Below the pieces are notes generated by a model. It worked only from the letters and a program-made list of their open reading frames with translations, made no database searches and had not been told where the DNA came from. This document shows positions 59,876 through 64,000 of a DNA stretch of 64,000 bases, in pieces; positions within the stretch are counted from its first letter, which is position 1; each line of letters opens with the position of its first letter. This DNA comes from Tolypeutes matacus (taxonomy: Eukaryota; Chordata; Mammalia; Cingulata; Chlamyphoridae). The stretch is from NCBI GenBank assembly GCA_026826555.1, contig JAKSZT010054215.1:20195673-20259672 (forward strand). Direction: 5' to 3'. Both the position numbers and the translations under genes were made by a program.

Positions 59876-61614
59876 TGATCTCGTTTTTTAAAATCTCTGA
59901 TATATCTGGTGGTGCATGCCTAGGCATCGGTGGAGGCAGTTATGCCAGGGAAACCCCAAGTAAATCTTAGGAATTTACCCTTGCATGGGAGCAAGGCTTT
60001 GCATTTTTGTCTACTAGCTCAACCTATCAAAGTCCTATCTAGTCCTCTAGTTCTGCAGGCATTGTTTTTAAATTCTTTTCTAGAATCTAACAACTAACAA
60101 TTAGCAAACAGTGTAATGAAGATATTTCTGCTATCTTCACTTTCCTGGTTTAGTTTTCCTTTTGAAGAATCACACACACACCTGCCTGGTGGGATGTATT
60201 TCTGGCTGTACCAATTCTATTTATAATTTTTTATGTGTGTTAATACTCAGGGGCACCCAGGGGAAACCTCCCCAGACTTTTCCTGATTGCCAGATGTTGC
60301 CCTCTCCATGTAACAACCATCTAATCACCACCTCCCTTTGCCAAGAAATGAGAAAAGCTTTGCATTTGGAAAACCACACTACAACACGTGGAGCATATTA
60401 AGAACAGCTGCCTCCCCGGGATGGATGTGAACTTTCCCCATCTTCGTTTGTTTTTCTTGAAGATAAGAACCACACAGCCATGTTTGTACTTAAGCCTAAT
60501 AAGTGCCCACGCTTTTTAACGAGAAGATTTTACTTCGGCTGTCTCGACTTCATTATAGATTATGTCATAAGTCATCTTGGAAAAGGTATGAAATGTACAG
60601 CCAGAGTTTATTTTTACATATAGTTTGGAATATTTCATTATTTATTTTAAATGGTTATTTATGATTGATGGGTGTTTAACATGCAAAATAATGATGTATT
60701 CCTAGGAATCCTGGGGAGGACAGGATGGACTAGAGTTCATCTCTTGAGCAAAGAACTGGGGTCAGTTATGCAATTAAGAAAAAAAAAGGGGAGAAGTTAA
60801 TTCTTAGCTAAGCAGGTATTTAAATGAAGCATGTCTAGCCTGAAGCTCACATCTCCTCCTGACAGAATTCCATAGCCTTTTGAAAGCATATCAAATCACT
60901 CCATTATCATTTAATTTCATAAAATGGCAAATGGCAGGTTACTTCTCACTCCACTGTGCAGACAATCCCAAACCCTTGAAATATTCACAAGGGTCAAAGC
61001 GCCCAAGTTCAGTGTCTCGGATCTGGAAAGAGAGATTGTAAGGGCTGTATCCATTTGTATGAACTTTAAAATGCCATCGAACAGCTCAGAGGCTATACTT
61101 TACATGCACCGTTTAAATAGAAACAGGCAAATAGAACCATGTGTTTAAACGTGGTATTAGACTTGAGACCTGTCAAAAACACATGTTTTTCCCTCGAGCC
61201 AACTTTCTCATGAATCACTCGAGTTTCAAATCATCTAGTGTGCTGCTCTTCCTCTTATAGCTTTCTGTAGGACAGCCTCAAGTAATACAGTAAGTTATAA
61301 CTGTAAAATTTTAATGACTACTCCATTAAATCAGTTTTCTTTTTGATTGTTAGGAACTTGGACTTTTCTAAAAGTCGTGGAGAACCAGGCAAAGTTTGTT
61401 TTACGGATTGTAAAGGTAGATCCTCTACCATTGTTGCAAATAATAGTAATCAGAAGTTTATACTCCCAAGGGCTTCTCTTTCATGTAAAATTATAATTTA
61501 GTTGGAGATGTTGGAAAATTATGTCTGGGAAAGTTCTGGGCATTGCCACACATCATTCATATCAATGAATTATGTATATATATTTCCTTCTAACATAAAA
61601 TATGCTGAAGAAAG
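59876..61614. other. Long repeat-poor single-copy DNA
   Basis: No repeat or gene recognised over about 1.7 kb. AT-rich with several TAAT/ATTA-type core sites. The frames at 60162, 60924 and 61502 have no recognised domain. Confidence 0.5.
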
Positions 61615-61622
61615 GTTTAAAG

Positions 61623-61816
61623 CAGGGGTGCTTAACCTTTTTCTCTTCCATGGACCCCTTTGCCGGTCAGGTGAAAACCACGGACCCCTTACTAAGTGCA
61701 CACTATACTGTGTATTATTTAATAACTATATCACACCTGCACCAACATGTGCCCACAAGAATAATGTTTTTTTGAATTTCAATTCAAGCTCATGGACCCC
61801 TTGTTAGGAACACCTG
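61623..61816 (+). mobile_element. Complete hAT-like non-autonomous DNA transposon
   Basis: A perfect 8-bp duplication, gtttaaag (61615-61622 and 61817-61824), flanks 194 bases. The ends CAGGGGTGCTTAAC and, on the other strand, CAGGTGTTCCTAAC match at 11 of 14. Both features are hAT hallmarks. It is the full-length sister of the copy at 1-103 and has no coding capacity. Confidence 0.9.
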
Positions 61817-61892
61817 GTTTAAAGTAATGTATATTGGAAAGACAAGTATCTGCAAATGTCTCCTTTGCAATAAAAAAAAAAAAAAACCTAGC

Positions 61893-61990
61893 AAAGTGGG
61901 TGCAGCTCAGTGGTTGAACACTTGGTTTGCATGTACGAGGTCTGGGGTTCAATCCCCGGTACCTCATAAAAAATTTTTTTTTTTTATTTT
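61893..61990 (+). mobile_element. DAS-type tRNA-derived SINE
   Basis: gcagctcagtggttgaacac as A-box region, ggggttcaatccccggtacc as B-box region, then an A/T-rich tail. Flanks aaaacctagc (61883-61892) and aaaacttagc (61991-62000) match at 9 of 10. Confidence 0.9.
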
Positions 61991-62000
61991 AAAACTTAGC

Positions 62001-63199
62001 TATTTCACTCCAATCTGTTTGGAGAGCGTCCACAGTGCCACTGTTTTCATAATGGAAGTCCACTTTTAATGCCTTTGAAGTAAGATTTCCACTGCAGCTG
62101 TGCTCCATGGGAGAAATATCGCAGGGAAGAATGAAGAAGCGCTGATATACCCAGTTAGGCTTCAGAATTTCTCTTACCAGATGTGACTCTCATACATTGT
62201 TATAATTTTAATGAATTTTATCTAAAATTTATAAATTATGGATGTAATAATTTTAAAATAAATTTTAGGAAGATATTGCTTAAGTTTCTCCTATGAATGG
62301 TAATCCAGCTCTCGTAGATCAGTTCACAAAAATTGATTTAACCAGTAATTTCAGATTATACTAATTTTCAAAAGTAGCAAGTAATGCTGTTGAATTGAGT
62401 TTTTTTATTAAAATGTGATGGCAAACAAAATCAAGTGTATCAGAATTCTTCTTAAACCAAAACTAACCTGGTTGGGAGTCCTGTCCCATTTGATGAAGGC
62501 AGGAACTTTAGGACATAAATATTAATTTTCCACATGTGTGGTTTGTGCCCCTTTAGCCACTACAAAAGGTGGCACGGCAGACTGGTGAGATAGGCTGCAT
62601 TTGGTGCAGTTCCCAGTTGGTGGACTGAATTCAACTTACTCCCTTTCTTTTGCGTCTAGAAATTGTATCTACCTGCGATTGAGTGAGGGTGACACTGTGA
62701 TAGAAATAACTTTGAATCTGATTTCTTATATCATTACAAAGGGTAGAAAAGAAAAAAAAGAGGTAGCTTAGCCATAATAATCTCAACTAAAAATACCTTG
62801 GGGTATAGTCTTGAGTTTTGCAGATCGCTGGGTCCTGAATTCTGGTCACTTCTTGGCCTCTGACACACTGATGTTGGAAGTGGTAAAGGAGGAGAAGGGA
62901 AGGGAATAAGTAGTGGAGGCAGGAGAGAAAGGGGCATTGTTTGCCCCAGGAAAAATGTTAATGCTGTATGATTTCATATGAAAAATAGGTACTTGTAACC
63001 ATATAGGTCCACTGACCCCCTTTGTCATTGTTTATTCTACACTTAACATATTCATTGCTTCTCCATACATTATAAACCCCATAAGAAAATGTTAGAATTT
63101 TTGCTTTAAACCATCATATATATTTTTTAAATTAAGAGTGAAAAAAAAATAGTCTTTTTTATTTGCCCAGATATTTAACACTTACAACATTCTTCATTT
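62001..63199. other. Unassigned DNA
   Basis: No repeat or gene recognised. Confidence 0.45.
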
Positions 63200-64000
63200 C
63201 TTCCTGAAGATTCAAGTTTTCCTCTGGTGTCATTTCCCTTTAAAAGGGCAGGTCTGCTGGTGATGAATTCTCTAGGTTTTCTTTTATTTGAAAATGCCTT
63301 TATTTCACCCTCGTTCTTGAAGGATTTTTCATTGAGTTGATAGGTTGGTTGGTTTTCTTGTCCCTTAAAATATGTTATACCACTGTCTCCTGGCCACCAT
63401 ACTTTTTAATGAGAAGCCCATGGCATTGAAATCATCCTTGCCCTGTATATAAGGTGTCCTTTTTTTCTGCTTTTTCTCTTTCTTTTTAGTTTTCAGCAGT
63501 GTGGCTGTGATGGCTCTAGGCATTTGTGTGTGTGTATTTAATCTGTTTAAGGTTCACGCAAGTTCTTCAATCTATAAATTTGCCTTTCACTAAATTTGGA
63601 GTGTTTTCAGTCATTATTTTTTCTGCTCTATTCTCTCTCCTCTCCTAGAACTCCAAATTGTATATATTAGACCTTTTCATATTGTCCCACAAGTCCCTGA
63701 AGTTTGGATCATTTTTTAAATATTTTTTTTCCCTCTTCTTCATATTAAATAATTTTGATTCACATATATTCAAATTCACTAATTCTTTCCTCCATCGTCT
63801 CTCCTTTCTGCAATTAAATTCATCCAATAAGGGTTATTTTTAATATATATATTTCCATTCTTGAATTTCCATTTTGTTCTTGTAATAGTTTCTATTTCTC
63901 TGCTGAGATTTCCTACCTTTTCAAACATTACAAGTGTATTTTCCTTTATGACTGAGCATAGTTATGAGAGATGCTTTCAAAGTTTGTGTCTGATAATTCC
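63200..64000 (-). mobile_element. L1M-type 5' region, antisense, cut by window end
   Basis: actgtctcctggccaccata, then atgagaagcccatggcattg, then ttcagcagtgtggctgtgat and caagttcttcaatctataaa follow the antisense order of old mammalian L1 elements upstream of ORF2. Frames are closed by stops. Confidence 0.65.

Overview
The window is mammalian nuclear DNA and almost certainly xenarthran, most likely an armadillo such as Dasypus. The strongest evidence is at least seven insertions of a short retroposon whose head is a degenerate tRNA, with an A-box like tggctcaaatggttgggcg and a B-box like ggttcgatacc. This matches what I know of the armadillo DAS-SINE family. Beside them are placental-wide repeats (MIR, L2, MaLR/MLT1, MLT2-like LTRs, MER5A and other hAT elements). 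No bacterial feature, CRISPR array, rRNA gene, true tRNA gene or intact protein-coding gene was recognised. The species call is inference from repeat families; no search was run.

Layout. 1-8 kb is a dense repeat cluster: a hAT element and a 1.3 kb antisense L1 3' end both sit inside one ERVL/MaLR-like LTR, followed by an old CR1/L3 LINE remnant, a complete hAT element, a tandem pair of retroposon 3' ends and three LTRs, one holding a SINE. 8-11 kb has two MIRs, the only plausible coding exon (minus strand, 9564-9815), and an antisense L1 split by a SINE. 11-16 kb has MER5A, an MLT1 LTR, a solo MLT2-like LTR with a perfect 5-bp target duplication, and a second such LTR. 16-31 kb is mostly old single-copy DNA with L1/HAL1-like, MIR and L2 relics, a dimeric SINE, two LTRs and a retrocopy-like segment. 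31.6-33.7 kb is an antisense 5'-truncated L1 with a SINE inside it; 37.0-38.0 kb is a second truncated L1. 38-54 kb is largely unique DNA with L2 and MIR relics and one SINE. 54-64 kb has a sense L1 3'-UTR piece, an L1 3' end, a long composite SINE with an unexplained 5' extension, a complete second copy of the first hAT element, another SINE, and an antisense L1 5' region running off the end.

Genes. The window reads as intergenic or intronic. The exon at 9564-9815 has a strong pyrimidine tract and AG, an 83-codon open frame ending in an acidic tail, and a poly(A) signal about 70 bases past the stop; its gene was not recognised. All L1 reading frames are fragments. The window's main content is a layered insertion history, which target-site duplications let one order in time. 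No new biological system is evident. The items most worth a second look are the candidate exon, a perfect 13-bp hairpin carrying two kappa-B-like palindromes, the SINE with a possible 5' transduction, and a hAT element that inserted into an LTR and is therefore younger than it.
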